A program made the translations under genes and the position numbers. The notes below the pieces were generated by a model. The model was not told the DNA's origin and ran no database searches. It worked only from the letters and a program-made list of their open reading frames with translations. A DNA stretch of 64,000 bases from Nitrosotalea sp. Lineage in GTDB: Archaea; Thermoproteota; Nitrososphaeria; Nitrososphaerales; Nitrosopumilaceae. Below, one piece after another: positions 40,214-49,757 of this stretch (positions are counted from its first letter, which is position 1; each line of letters begins with the position of its first letter). Where the stretch lies: positions 1 through 64,000 of the forward strand of contig JANWLA010000022.1 in NCBI GenBank assembly GCA_025451075.1, read 5' to 3'.

Positions 40214-41686
40214 TTAGTTTGTAATTGGAGATTTTCCAAGTTGCCGTCTTAAGACAAGTGAGAGGCCTACTGATACACAGGATATCAGAGTGGCAGTAAG
40301 AAATATCAGATTGTACGAGTCTGCAGTAGGAAATGCCCCTACAACGCCAGGAAGAGATGCCTTGTGAGTCTGCATGTACATTGCAGCCATTGCAGGGCCA
40401 ATAGAGGCGCCCACTATTCTTATCAGGGTGCTCATTCCAAGTGATACCCCAATGTCTTGTTTTGGCGTAGACAGCATGATTACATTCATTGCGCCCACAT
40501 TTGTAAGTGACAGACCGGTGGATAAAATAGCCAGGTTGACAGACACCAGAAGCTCTGTAGAGTGGTTGAAATAAAGATCTGCAAATCCAATCGTACTGAT
40601 TATGCTTCCAACAATTATTGGTTTTATTGAACCAAGTTTTGATATGATAAAACCTGATGTAGGCCCAAATATCAGCAAGACCAGAGCAAATGGAAGCTGT
40701 ACATTACTAGTCATCAATGGGTCTTCTCCAAATCCCAGCGGTGAGGGACTACGAACAAGTACTGGAATTGTCTGGAACACCATAAACATAGACATGCCAA
40801 CAATCATTATCATGATATTAGAAGGCAGAATTATTTTATTTGTAAGAATCTTCATACTTACAAGCGGCGAGCTTGACCGTTTCTCTATAACTGCAAACAA
40901 TACCATGTAGACAATACCAATTACTGCAAGACCTAAGACAGAAAAAGAATTAGATCCATCACCATTTTCCACCATTGTAAGTGCCATCAAAAATGCGCTA
41001 ATAGAGACTGTCAACGTGATTGCACCTTGCACATCTATCTTGTTTTTTGGATTGTCTTTTCCAGATGTACCATTTTGGAACAAGTGTGACTCATCCACGT
41101 GTATAAAGCGTGCAATTATCACAAGTAATCCAATTGCAACAGGTATTATTGAAAAAAATGTTGCATTCCAGCCAAAATTTTGTATCAGATGGCCTCCAGC
41201 TACAAGGCCAATCACAGCACCTGCCGCAAACATCGAAGTTATCACTCCCTGTCCGATTGCAAGTTTGCTGCGAGGAAACGATTCACGAATTATACCAAAA
41301 GCAATTGGAAACATGGACATACCAATTCCCTGGATTATACGAATTGCAAGCATTTGGTAAATATCCGTGGCAAACCCTCCAAGGGACACACCTACTGCAT
41401 AAATTCCCATAATTATGAGAAGCATCTTTTTGCGTCCATAGATATCCGAGAGTTTTCCTGAAATAGGAGTCATGATTGCACCAGCAATCAGATATGCAGT
41501 AAGAATCCACGATGACATGCCATATGAAATATGGAAGTCTTTTATCAGGTCAGGAATTGCTGGAACCAGCATTGTTTCAGCATACATTACCATTGTAGCA
41601 ATCAAGCTAAGAATTGCAAGTGTTTTCCATGCAGATGGAGAAATCTTTTCTTGTAGTCCTTTGTCAGCAGGATTTGAAACTTTCAT
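40214..41686 (-). CDS. MFS drug-efflux-like transporter
   Basis: GKLSDIYGRKKMLL motif A, ~14 TM. Confidence 0.85.
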   Translation of the reverse strand: MKVSNPADKGLQEKISPSAWKTLAILSLIATMVMYAETMLVPAIPDLIKDFHISYGMSSWILTAYLIAGAIMTPISGKLSDIYGRKKMLLIIMGIYAVGVSLGGFATDIYQMLAIRIIQGIGMSMFPIAFGIIRESFPRSKLAIGQGVITSMFAAGAVIGLVAGGHLIQNFGWNATFFSIIPVAIGLLVIIARFIHVDESHLFQNGTSGKDNPKNKIDVQGAITLTVSISAFLMALTMVENGDGSNSFSVLGLAVIGIVYMVLFAVIEKRSSSPLVSMKILTNKIILPSNIMIMIVGMSMFMVFQTIPVLVRSPSPLGFGEDPLMTSNVQLPFALVLLIFGPTSGFIISKLGSIKPIIVGSIISTIGFADLYFNHSTELLVSVNLAILSTGLSLTNVGAMNVIMLSTPKQDIGVSLGMSTLIRIVGASIGPAMAAMYMQTHKASLPGVVGAFPTADSYNLIFLTATLISCVSVGLSLVLRRQLGKSPITN

Positions 41687-41687
41687 C

Positions 41688-42176
41688 TTATGTTATCCTA
41701 TGCGTTTTTTTTACTGGAATCACTGTCTTGTCAAGCTCAGAAAATGTCATCAAGTTTTTTGATATCTTACGAAGTGTTTCAAGTGTTGTCTGGATGTCAC
41801 TTTCTGGAATATTTTTAGTAGAAGACTTTCGTATTCGAAGTGCACACTCTATCATGGATTCCCACAAAGAGTCAGCTTTTGGTGTCAGATAAATTCTGTT
41901 TATTCGCCTATCACGCAAATCAAGTTTTCTTTTTAGCAATCCTTCTTTTTCCATCTTGTCAATTACTGGAACTAGTGTAGCCCCTTCAACTCCCACCTTG
42001 TCTGCAATCTCCTTTTGGGTCAGACCCGGCTGGAGCACAAGCGCTCCAACTACACGCCATTGGCTAAGTGAAACACCTGCATTTTTTCGAAGCTCAATGT
42101 CAAAGGACTTTTGAAATGCCTTTGCGGTCGTATTTACAACAAACCCCATGCTGTTCTCAAAATCATATCGAATCAT
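41688..42176 (-). CDS. MarR-family regulator
   Basis: LSQWRVVGALVLQPGLTQKEIADKVGVEGATLVPVIDKMEKEGLLKRK.DRRINRIYLT. Confidence 0.85.
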   Translation of the reverse strand: MIRYDFENSMGFVVNTTAKAFQKSFDIELRKNAGVSLSQWRVVGALVLQPGLTQKEIADKVGVEGATLVPVIDKMEKEGLLKRKLDLRDRRINRIYLTPKADSLWESMIECALRIRKSSTKNIPESDIQTTLETLRKISKNLMTFSELDKTVIPVKKTHRIT

Positions 42177-42189
42177 GCTTAGAGTACTA

Positions 42190-42209
42190 ATCATTAGTAT
42201 ACTAATGAT
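42190..42209. promoter_or_regulatory. Perfect 20-bp palindrome upstream of marR-like gene
   Basis: ATCATTAGTATACTAATGAT, 13 nt before the MarR start codon. Confidence 0.65.
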
Positions 42210-42270
42210 ATAAATCTTGATTATCCAATCCATCGATTTGCTTATATTTCAAACAAACTTGTACGCAATC

Positions 42271-42846
42271 ATGGGTAAAGAACCGAATGTAGTAGGAATA
42301 AAAGTCCTAGAACAAAATGGTGTAAATGTAAAGGAGCTGATAAAGGCCCTAGTTTACAATGCATCAGTAGAGTTTACGGCATACTATTACTTTACAAACC
42401 TAAGAGCACACTGCGTTGGAATGGAAGGAGAATCATTAAAGGGAATAATCGAGGATGCAAGGTTAGAGGACCTTAGTCACTTTGAATCTTGCCTGTCTAG
42501 AATCTATGAGCTCGGAGGAAAACTTCCACTTGAAGCACAAGATTTTATCAAGATGTCAGGATGTGAATTTTTGCAACTTCCAACAAATCCAATAGACACC
42601 AAAGCAATTTTGGAAAAATGCCTAAAGGCAGAGCAGGGAGCCATTGTAAACTGGAATAAGGTATGCATGATGACACATGGAAAGGATCCTGCAACATACG
42701 ATGTTGCAAAAGATATCCTAAGAGAGGAGATAGAACACGAGGCTTGGTTTTTGGAGTTGCTATATTCAAGACCATCAGGTCACATGAGAAGAAAATTTCC
42801 AGGAGAACGACCTCACACCCAGAAACATTCAAGGGCTTTGGGTTAA
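42271..42846 (+). CDS. Ferritin-like DPS-like (DPSL) protein
   Basis: Ferritin-like ligands (SVEFTAYYYF, EDLSHFESC, REEIEHEAWFLELL) plus Cys at SGCEF / EKCLKAEQ / NKVCMM. Confidence 0.75.
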   Translation: MGKEPNVVGIKVLEQNGVNVKELIKALVYNASVEFTAYYYFTNLRAHCVGMEGESLKGIIEDARLEDLSHFESCLSRIYELGGKLPLEAQDFIKMSGCEFLQLPTNPIDTKAILEKCLKAEQGAIVNWNKVCMMTHGKDPATYDVAKDILREEIEHEAWFLELLYSRPSGHMRRKFPGERPHTQKHSRALG

Positions 42847-42924
42847 CCATTTTCTTTTTTAGTTTTTTATATTTTTTCAAGACACTAGATAAATATCTAC
42901 AAACAAATCAAAGACAGGATACAA

Positions 42925-43431
42925 TTGATAATCATAATATGCGGTCTGCCAGGAGTTGGAAAAAGCACACTTGCAAAACAACTTGCACCAGTTTTTGATG
43001 CCACCTTATTATCTTCGGATAAGATTAGAAAGGAGTTATTTTCCAGCCCAACTTATTTTCCATCTGAACTAAAGATGGTGTACGATGTTATGATGGTTAT
43101 CGCAAAGTATCTCAATGATTCCGGGATTAACTGCATACTTGATGCTACATTTAACAGAGAAGATTCCAGGATGGAAGTAAGGGACAAGTTAAAACTTGAT
43201 GATTTTAATTTCCACATAATAGAATGTTCGTGTTCAGAAGAGATTGCTATTTCAAGACTTGAATCTCGCAAATATGACTACTCTGATGCTACCATATCAG
43301 CATACCAAAAGATGAAAAAGATTCACGAGCCTGTAAAGGCAGATCACATCACTGTGGATACAACACTTTCTCCAGAAGAAAACGTCAGAAAGATTGCAGA
43401 TTACATTTCAAAAAGATCAGATCATACGTGA
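42925..43431 (+). CDS. P-loop kinase-like AAA protein
   Basis: IIICGLPGVGKSTLAKQLAP Walker A; ILDATFNREDSR. Confidence 0.85.
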   Translation: MIIIICGLPGVGKSTLAKQLAPVFDATLLSSDKIRKELFSSPTYFPSELKMVYDVMMVIAKYLNDSGINCILDATFNREDSRMEVRDKLKLDDFNFHIIECSCSEEIAISRLESRKYDYSDATISAYQKMKKIHEPVKADHITVDTTLSPEENVRKIADYISKRSDHT

Positions 43432-43436
43432 TTTTC

Positions 43437-43568
43437 CTACGGTAGTTCTTCAGAACTTGGTGCACAGTACTTGTGAACCCATTTTCCTGCAGGGTTTTTT
43501 GCAATTTCCTCACCGGACTTGATTGGGGCGTTACACTCTGAGCACGTGGTCTTGAATTTTGCTTTCAT
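43437..43568 (-). CDS. 43-aa zinc-finger-like protein (absent from ORF track)
   Basis: MKAKFKTTCSECNAPIKSGEEIAKNPAGKWVHKYCAPSSEELP*. Confidence 0.6.
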   Translation of the reverse strand: MKAKFKTTCSECNAPIKSGEEIAKNPAGKWVHKYCAPSSEELP

Positions 43569-43963
43569 GATATCACCTTGCAAAGAGTGAATAGATAAAC
43601 CATCAAAAATGCAAATAGATGATAAACTAGGTCAAATCACTAGAGCGTCTTCTTTTTATCAGACTAGTCTTTTCCAAGATTTTCAAGATCTATTCGAAAA
43701 ACTAGTTACAAGACACGTGACATTTTAAAAATAGGAAAAAACAGAAAAGGTATAAAATTATAGCATCGCCCTTAAATTACCTCAAAATTGTAGGCTCAAA
43801 GATAGTAGCAGTGACATACGACCAAGGCATCACCGTAATGAAACCAATTACAGATTAAACGTGACAAGAATCTAAAAATCATCAATTTGTTTTATTATTT
43901 AAAAATTTGAATCCCCAGCGTACATGAATATTCAAAAATATATCAAACAGGTTGGTTGCACAA

Positions 43964-44056
43964 TTACATTGATTTGACTTTTTGTACAGTAACCTTTTGG
44001 TATTCTTCAGGGTTTTCTTCTTTTAGTCTTTGAAAATAGACTTCTTCGTATGGCAT
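43964..44056 (-). CDS. Possible 30-aa microprotein
   Basis: MPYEEVYFQRLKEENPEEYQKVTVQKVKSM*. Confidence 0.3.
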   Translation of the reverse strand: MPYEEVYFQRLKEENPEEYQKVTVQKVKSM

Positions 44057-44211
44057 TTCAATAATTTGCCAAATTTCTATTTAAAGAAAAGATTCACTAA
44101 TTTTACTAGGTTGGGTCAAATATTTCACAATTTAGCAAAATCAAAAGGTGTTGATTTATCAAAAATAATGAATTTTAACTAAGAGGCAGGTATCTATTCC
44201 GTGGAAGACAA

Positions 44212-44472
44212 ATGACAGATGATGTGCTAGTCAAGAAAATCAAGGAAAAAATAGGCAAAAATGAAGGTAAACTGCAAAAACAGATGGACGAAATAGGAAA
44301 AATCTGGGAAGATACCGGTCTTGACCCAAAAGATCCCTCATACCTTGTTGAAAAGACCATGAGGTTTGAAATGGCACAGACAGCCATCAATAGCGCTTTT
44401 GTACTATTTAGTGAAACCATTGCAGAGTACAAGAAACTCTGTACAGAGTTGGAAAAACCAGATGATTCCTAG
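44212..44472 (+). CDS. Small hypothetical helical protein
   Basis: Compact charged helical translation, isolated ORF. Confidence 0.5.
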   Translation: MTDDVLVKKIKEKIGKNEGKLQKQMDEIGKIWEDTGLDPKDPSYLVEKTMRFEMAQTAINSAFVLFSETIAEYKKLCTELEKPDDS

Positions 44473-44648
44473 TTCACAAGATAGAAGGTAGATTCAAGTC
44501 AGATTTTATTGAGAAATTATCCCTCAAAGTTCATCCGCTGTTATTTCTAGATATATTTTACATACATACAATAAAATTTGCAAGTATCAAAAATGATTTC
44601 ACATATCACATAAGATCAAAAATGTATTTTCAGGACTTGGACAAAAAT

Positions 44649-44909
44649 TTATGATGTTTGAACATCGTTGCTGTTTAGGGCACGCATTTCTTCATTGACT
44701 CTAGTTATTGCAGTATATAGTTGAAACAGCAATTCATTGCTAGGATGTGTTGCCTCCAGCAATTTACGGTCTATACCATATTCCTCGATTTTTTCCCATA
44801 TTTCATCAAGTGATAATTCTGAACTCAAATACTCCCCTTTTGATATAACAATCAAACATTTTTTAAAACTTTCTACTGATAAAACCAAAAACGGATCTAT
44901 TAGATCCAA
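44649..44909 (-). CDS. Small hypothetical protein
   Basis: Isolated ORF with plausible composition. Confidence 0.4.
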   Translation of the reverse strand: MDLIDPFLVLSVESFKKCLIVISKGEYLSSELSLDEIWEKIEEYGIDRKLLEATHPSNELLFQLYTAITRVNEEMRALNSNDVQTS

Positions 44910-45048
44910 CTAGAGATAGTTTACCAAATTTTGGGAATATATTATTTAAAAAAATTGGACGGGAGATGATAAATTTTTGATCCATGTTTTTATTGAAAAT
45001 TAATTGAATCCTGACCAAAACTTGTCGGTTTTCAAGCAAAACAGAGAA

Positions 45049-45462
45049 TCAGTTGAAAAATCTAATCTTTCCAGTATTTGTACTTGATTCAAGATCCTGT
45101 ACAATTTTTACCAAGTCATTGATATCAAATGGTTTGTAAACTACGGCAGTAGCCTTGAGATCTTCTAGTCGTTTTGCTGTTTCCTGGGAAAGATCTGTGG
45201 TAATCATTATTACAATAGCAGCAGGGTTTATTTCTCGAATAAGGTCCAGTGCATACAATCCATCAGTGTTAGGCATGACAACGTCAAGAAATGTGATGTC
45301 TGGTTTTAGTTTTTCATATTGTGTAACTGCATCTTTGCCATTACGCCCAGTTCCAACCACCTTGAAGTTTTTTAGCTCCAGAAGTTCTACAAAAAGAGAC
45401 AATACGTCAGGATTATCATCTACTACAACAGCTGTTTTTAATTGTCTGTGTTCCAACTGCAT
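45049..45462 (-). CDS. CheY-like response regulator receiver (ORF start trimmed to MQLEHRQ)
   Basis: TAVVVDDNPDVLSLFVELLELKNF, DITFLDVVMPNTDGL, VVYKPFDINDL. Confidence 0.88.
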   Translation of the reverse strand: MQLEHRQLKTAVVVDDNPDVLSLFVELLELKNFKVVGTGRNGKDAVTQYEKLKPDITFLDVVMPNTDGLYALDLIREINPAAIVIMITTDLSQETAKRLEDLKATAVVYKPFDINDLVKIVQDLESSTNTGKIRFFN

Positions 45463-45643
45463 AATTGTATTATATTCCCTATTTAAGGTATTTTTATGAG
45501 TATATTCACTTTTTATAGACAATGAAATAGAAAGCACTCGAAAGTTCCGATTCAGTAGTATTTTACGCACACTTTTGGGAAAAAAGGTATGAAATTCACC
45601 AAAATTGATATAAAGCCCATTTGCGTGTAACAGGTAGAAATTC

Positions 45644-46600
45644 ATGAAAACAGTTACCGAAAAACAGACAGAACAAAAGAATTGGAATTCAGATATGGAA
45701 TCCAAGGATAGTTCTAAACTTTTAGCACAGCTAACCGAAGTATTATCAGTATTATCAAAAAATGATGCTTTAACAATTTTCCTCATGGCAAACGAAGGAA
45801 TCAAGTCTGAACTTGACACACCAACAAAGATAGGACTAACAAAAAAACAATACTATACCAGACTAAAACAATTGGTTGACTTGGGACTAGTTATCAAACA
45901 TAATGAATCATACACACAAACAGCATTTGGTAAAATTGTTTACCAAAAACACATCATAGGACTTACAAACCAAATCAAGAATTCAAAATACCTACAAATG
46001 GTGGATGTATTAAAAGCAGACTCAAAATTCAATGATAGTGATATCATGGAATTCATTGCAAAAGTAGAACCACAAGTTAGTTCAGATTTGGAGCCTTCCA
46101 GAAAAACTTCCACGGTGATATCATCATATGAAGATATGGTCAGAAAAATTTTAGAGATGACAGAATTTGCGCAAAACGAAATACTTCTTGTCACCAGATT
46201 CCAAAATGAACTTATCATCAATTCTATTTTGAAGAAAGCTAGTTCTGGAGTAAATGTAAAAATTCTTGCAGATACAAACCTTGTAGAAAATTATTTTGAA
46301 AAAGAAATATCTGTAAAATCAGATAAAAACAAAAAGGAACGTGAAGACGTAATTTCCAATCCATATTATCCTTCGAGAATAGACAGAAGGTATGTACAAG
46401 TTCCTTTTTGCATCATGATTGTAGATAACAAACATGTGGGATTAGAAATGGTAGATCTAAACGAATCAAGAAAATTCAAAATGGCCATTTTTGAGGAAGA
46501 TGTTAATCTGTCATCATCTATGACACGTCTCTTCAATGATTTGTGGGAAAAATCAAATGTCAATCCTCCAAAAGTAATCACAAAGTCAATTAAAAACTAG
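45644..46600 (+). CDS. HTH regulator with C-terminal PLD-like domain
   Basis: N-terminal HTH (LTKKQYYTRLKQLVDLGLV); C-half EILLVTRFQNELIINSILKKASSGVNVKILAD. Confidence 0.65.
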   Translation: MKTVTEKQTEQKNWNSDMESKDSSKLLAQLTEVLSVLSKNDALTIFLMANEGIKSELDTPTKIGLTKKQYYTRLKQLVDLGLVIKHNESYTQTAFGKIVYQKHIIGLTNQIKNSKYLQMVDVLKADSKFNDSDIMEFIAKVEPQVSSDLEPSRKTSTVISSYEDMVRKILEMTEFAQNEILLVTRFQNELIINSILKKASSGVNVKILADTNLVENYFEKEISVKSDKNKKEREDVISNPYYPSRIDRRYVQVPFCIMIVDNKHVGLEMVDLNESRKFKMAIFEEDVNLSSSMTRLFNDLWEKSNVNPPKVITKSIKN

Positions 46601-46605
46601 ATTCA

Positions 46606-47538
46606 CTAATGCAGGAATTGATTCAAAGCAAGACCTAACAATATAGAGAGTTGAATAGTGAATATACTATTTCTCACGATAGTCCTTGTTTTATTCATTT
46701 TCTCCTTATTATCATGATCCTTTGATAACTTCATAATTTTCAATACAAGGTAACCACATACAGCTAATCCCAAAAATACCCCTGCCACATTCAATCCAAG
46801 AAAATAATAACTTGCTATAATCATAGCAGCAATTGAAGATACAGAACCAAGTATTATTACAAAACTTTTTTGTATCCCTATAACAATTGGAATAGTTCTC
46901 CTACCACCCTTCCTATCGCCTTCAAGATCACGTATATCATTTAGAGGTCCATTGATAAAATAAATTAAAAATACTATTGTGGACGATACAATTGCCAAAT
47001 AAGATACATTCTGAACTGCAAGAGAACCCATAATTGATGCAATAAATCCACCTAGGGCAGTGATGATTGTTTTTACTACAAACATATTCTTTAATTGTAC
47101 TTTAGGATGAGAATATGCAATAGCGAGCCCCAAGAAAACAAGTGCGCCCACTCCTGTTTGTACATTAATCGAAAATGCAAGTAGAACAGAAACGACAAAA
47201 AAACCAATTGTATGATACAATATTTGTAGATAATGTTTTCTTTGTGAGCTTATGACATTACGATTATTTACTTTATCAACATCATAATCAGTCAGATCGT
47301 TGTAGAGGTAAGTAGCAAGAGCCAGAAAGTATACCGATGCGGTAAGCCTAGCAAGAACTAGAAAATCTGGAACTTTCATACCAGACGCAATAAAAAATGT
47401 GCCCATAGCAGCTAGAGCAAAACCATAGACTATGGTCCTTGATCTTATTACAGAATATAGAATACTACACTGCATGCGTACTTTTGTTATCAGATCAGAT
47501 GGATGAGATTCTTCCACTAGAGCCATTTCATCCATCAT
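46606..47538 (-). CDS. UbiA-family prenyltransferase
   Basis: YLYNDLTDYDVDKVN and DIRDLEGDRKGGRRTIPI Asp-rich motifs; multi-TM. Confidence 0.85.
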   Translation of the reverse strand: MMDEMALVEESHPSDLITKVRMQCSILYSVIRSRTIVYGFALAAMGTFFIASGMKVPDFLVLARLTASVYFLALATYLYNDLTDYDVDKVNNRNVISSQRKHYLQILYHTIGFFVVSVLLAFSINVQTGVGALVFLGLAIAYSHPKVQLKNMFVVKTIITALGGFIASIMGSLAVQNVSYLAIVSSTIVFLIYFINGPLNDIRDLEGDRKGGRRTIPIVIGIQKSFVIILGSVSSIAAMIIASYYFLGLNVAGVFLGLAVCGYLVLKIMKLSKDHDNKEKMNKTRTIVRNSIFTIQLSILLGLALNQFLH

Positions 47539-47927
47539 TGTGTTTACTTTTTAGAGTAAAATATTGACACATATTCTCCATAATTGGATAAATATATAGT
47601 GGATTATAACTTTTTGGATATTTATTAATAAAATATGAAAAATATATCATTATTATCATATTTTATGTAAATTTTCACAGATTCAAATTTTACATCACAC
47701 AAAAATCCACATGATGATGGATACAGTGGCTGAAACATAATAACAAAAATATCACGAATAATAAAATAAAACAAATTCTTACATGATGAGTTGTTGTTCA
47801 TTTTTAGATCTTGATCAAATGTTAAACACATAACACATAACATTTGAAAATTTGCATCAAATGTAATTTTTAGAATTATCACAAGATATGTATTTTTCAA
47901 GCATCATCCCATTACAGATTGTTTGAA

Positions 47928-48788
47928 TCAATGTAATGACAACCAATTTTTTACTAAATCTAATATTTTCGCCCGGGACTCTTCTGAATATCTATCATCA
48001 TCTTGGCTATAAAATATAGAATGGTCAAACCAATGATCACAATCCAAAATGTTAATTTTTTTATCAATACTTTTTGCCAAGTTACAGAATTGTACACCTA
48101 CTTCAGAAAAAACATTTTTGTCTTTTTTTCCATGTAAAATCAATAATGGTACCACAGTATCAGATAACGCAGAGATGTTAGTATTTCTTAGCGCTAAAAC
48201 ATTTACAATATACCTATACGAATAATAAAAATTAAGAGATTTGTCATTTAGCATCTGTTCAATCTCGTGACCACCGACTGTTAAAAAGTTGGGTAATTCT
48301 TGTGTTGCAAGTATTCTAGTTTTTGGCGTCAACATTTTACGCAACAAGAAATATAAAAAACGGAGATTGCTTGGTTCAATCTCGCTTCGTTTCGATATAC
48401 TAGGTATCCTCACATATGGTGCAAACAAAATTAATCCATCAATTGATTTTTTAAAAGTGTGAGCATACCATAGCGCATAGGTACAACCCATACTATGAGC
48501 TAGAATGAATAGTTTAGAGGTACTTTTTAGTTTTTCAACAATATCATGTATTGACTCTAGACAGTCATCAAAATCCGGATCTCCTTTTTCTCCATATGAT
48601 TTTCCATGGCCTGGCAAATCAATACTGTATACATCGTATCCACTATTTACTAGAGAATTTCCTAGGTAATCAAATATTCTTGCATCACAGCAAAATCCAT
48701 GGATACATAGTATAATCTTATCAGAAGGCATTTGCGAGGAGTATTTTATTACGTTAATCTTACCTTTTGATGTTTCCTGCAAAGTCAT
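47928..48788 (-). CDS. Alpha/beta hydrolase
   Basis: CIHGFCCDARIFDYLG, LAHSMGCTYALWY nucleophile elbow. Confidence 0.88.
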   Translation of the reverse strand: MTLQETSKGKINVIKYSSQMPSDKIILCIHGFCCDARIFDYLGNSLVNSGYDVYSIDLPGHGKSYGEKGDPDFDDCLESIHDIVEKLKSTSKLFILAHSMGCTYALWYAHTFKKSIDGLILFAPYVRIPSISKRSEIEPSNLRFLYFLLRKMLTPKTRILATQELPNFLTVGGHEIEQMLNDKSLNFYYSYRYIVNVLALRNTNISALSDTVVPLLILHGKKDKNVFSEVGVQFCNLAKSIDKKINILDCDHWFDHSIFYSQDDDRYSEESRAKILDLVKNWLSLH

Positions 48789-48796
48789 TACTGGAA

Positions 48797-49612
48797 TTAT
48801 TTTCTCCCAATTACACTAAAGAGCCGTGCATAAAGTACGAAACTATGAGGATCTGTTGACATTTCTTTTAGATCATTTGACATGTCATCAAATTCTTTTT
48901 TATCCATTAGATCAAGTGAAAGAATTTGCGGCTTCAAGCTCTGAGCAATTTTCCATCCAAGAGAGTTGTAAGGCTCATGACCCATCACAAGACAAGGGGA
49001 ATAAGATTCAATTTTACTATCAAGACCTTGATCAACAAACAGTTTGTACAGTTTTCTACCTGAATATGGATCTCCACCAGCGTTTTTTACAAGTTTTACA
49101 TAGATCTTTCTTAGAGTGTCAACACTTTTTCGTTTTGGATATGATAGCCACGAGTCAGGTGCATGATCAAGTTCTTGAACTATTATTGTACCACCTTTTT
49201 TTGTAAGCCTAACCATGTGCTGTAATGCATTTGCTTTGTTGCTCAGATGTACAAACATAAATCTAGAATATACAACATCAAAAGTCTCAGCTGGTAGATT
49301 TTTAGAAGTCATTATGTTGTCACATACATATGAAACATTTTTTTGCTTTGTTGATATTTGACAGTACTTGATGTAATTTTCATTGATGTCAAATCCAATC
49401 ACTTTACCACTTGTTCCAACCATATCACCCATCATTTTTGTTACTTCTCCAGGACCACACCCAATATCACAGCATCGCATACCTTTTTGAATTCCCCCTT
49501 TTAGCAAAGAATCTCTAGTTAACGGTTCAAACAAAGCGGACTGGATCTTTAACCTGTCAATTTCATCAGAGGTATTACCTAAAACATAATTATTGTTCAA
49601 GCCACTCCCCAT
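48797..49612 (-). CDS. Class I SAM-dependent methyltransferase
   Basis: CCDIGCGPGEVTKMMGDMVGTSGKVIGFDIN. Confidence 0.88.
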   Translation of the reverse strand: MGSGLNNNYVLGNTSDEIDRLKIQSALFEPLTRDSLLKGGIQKGMRCCDIGCGPGEVTKMMGDMVGTSGKVIGFDINENYIKYCQISTKQKNVSYVCDNIMTSKNLPAETFDVVYSRFMFVHLSNKANALQHMVRLTKKGGTIIVQELDHAPDSWLSYPKRKSVDTLRKIYVKLVKNAGGDPYSGRKLYKLFVDQGLDSKIESYSPCLVMGHEPYNSLGWKIAQSLKPQILSLDLMDKKEFDDMSNDLKEMSTDPHSFVLYARLFSVIGRK

Positions 49613-49757
49613 TTTTTACATTCCTACCTTCATTTTGCATAAACTTGATGATTATTATCAATTATGGTGGTACTACGATAATTCAGTATTATTGACAATA
49701 TATCACTCAAGTAATACCATCCCGGACATTTGTATATATGGAAATGGTTAAAACTAA

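Noticed and set aside
43770-43857. Frame reading LKIVGSKIVAVTYDQGITVMKPITD*
   Set aside because: Lacks a start codon in frame; may be a remnant but cannot be supported.
47625-47900. 91-aa minus-strand ORF
   Set aside because: Lies in an AT-rich intergenic region; Phe/Ile/Asn-rich translation consistent with chance.
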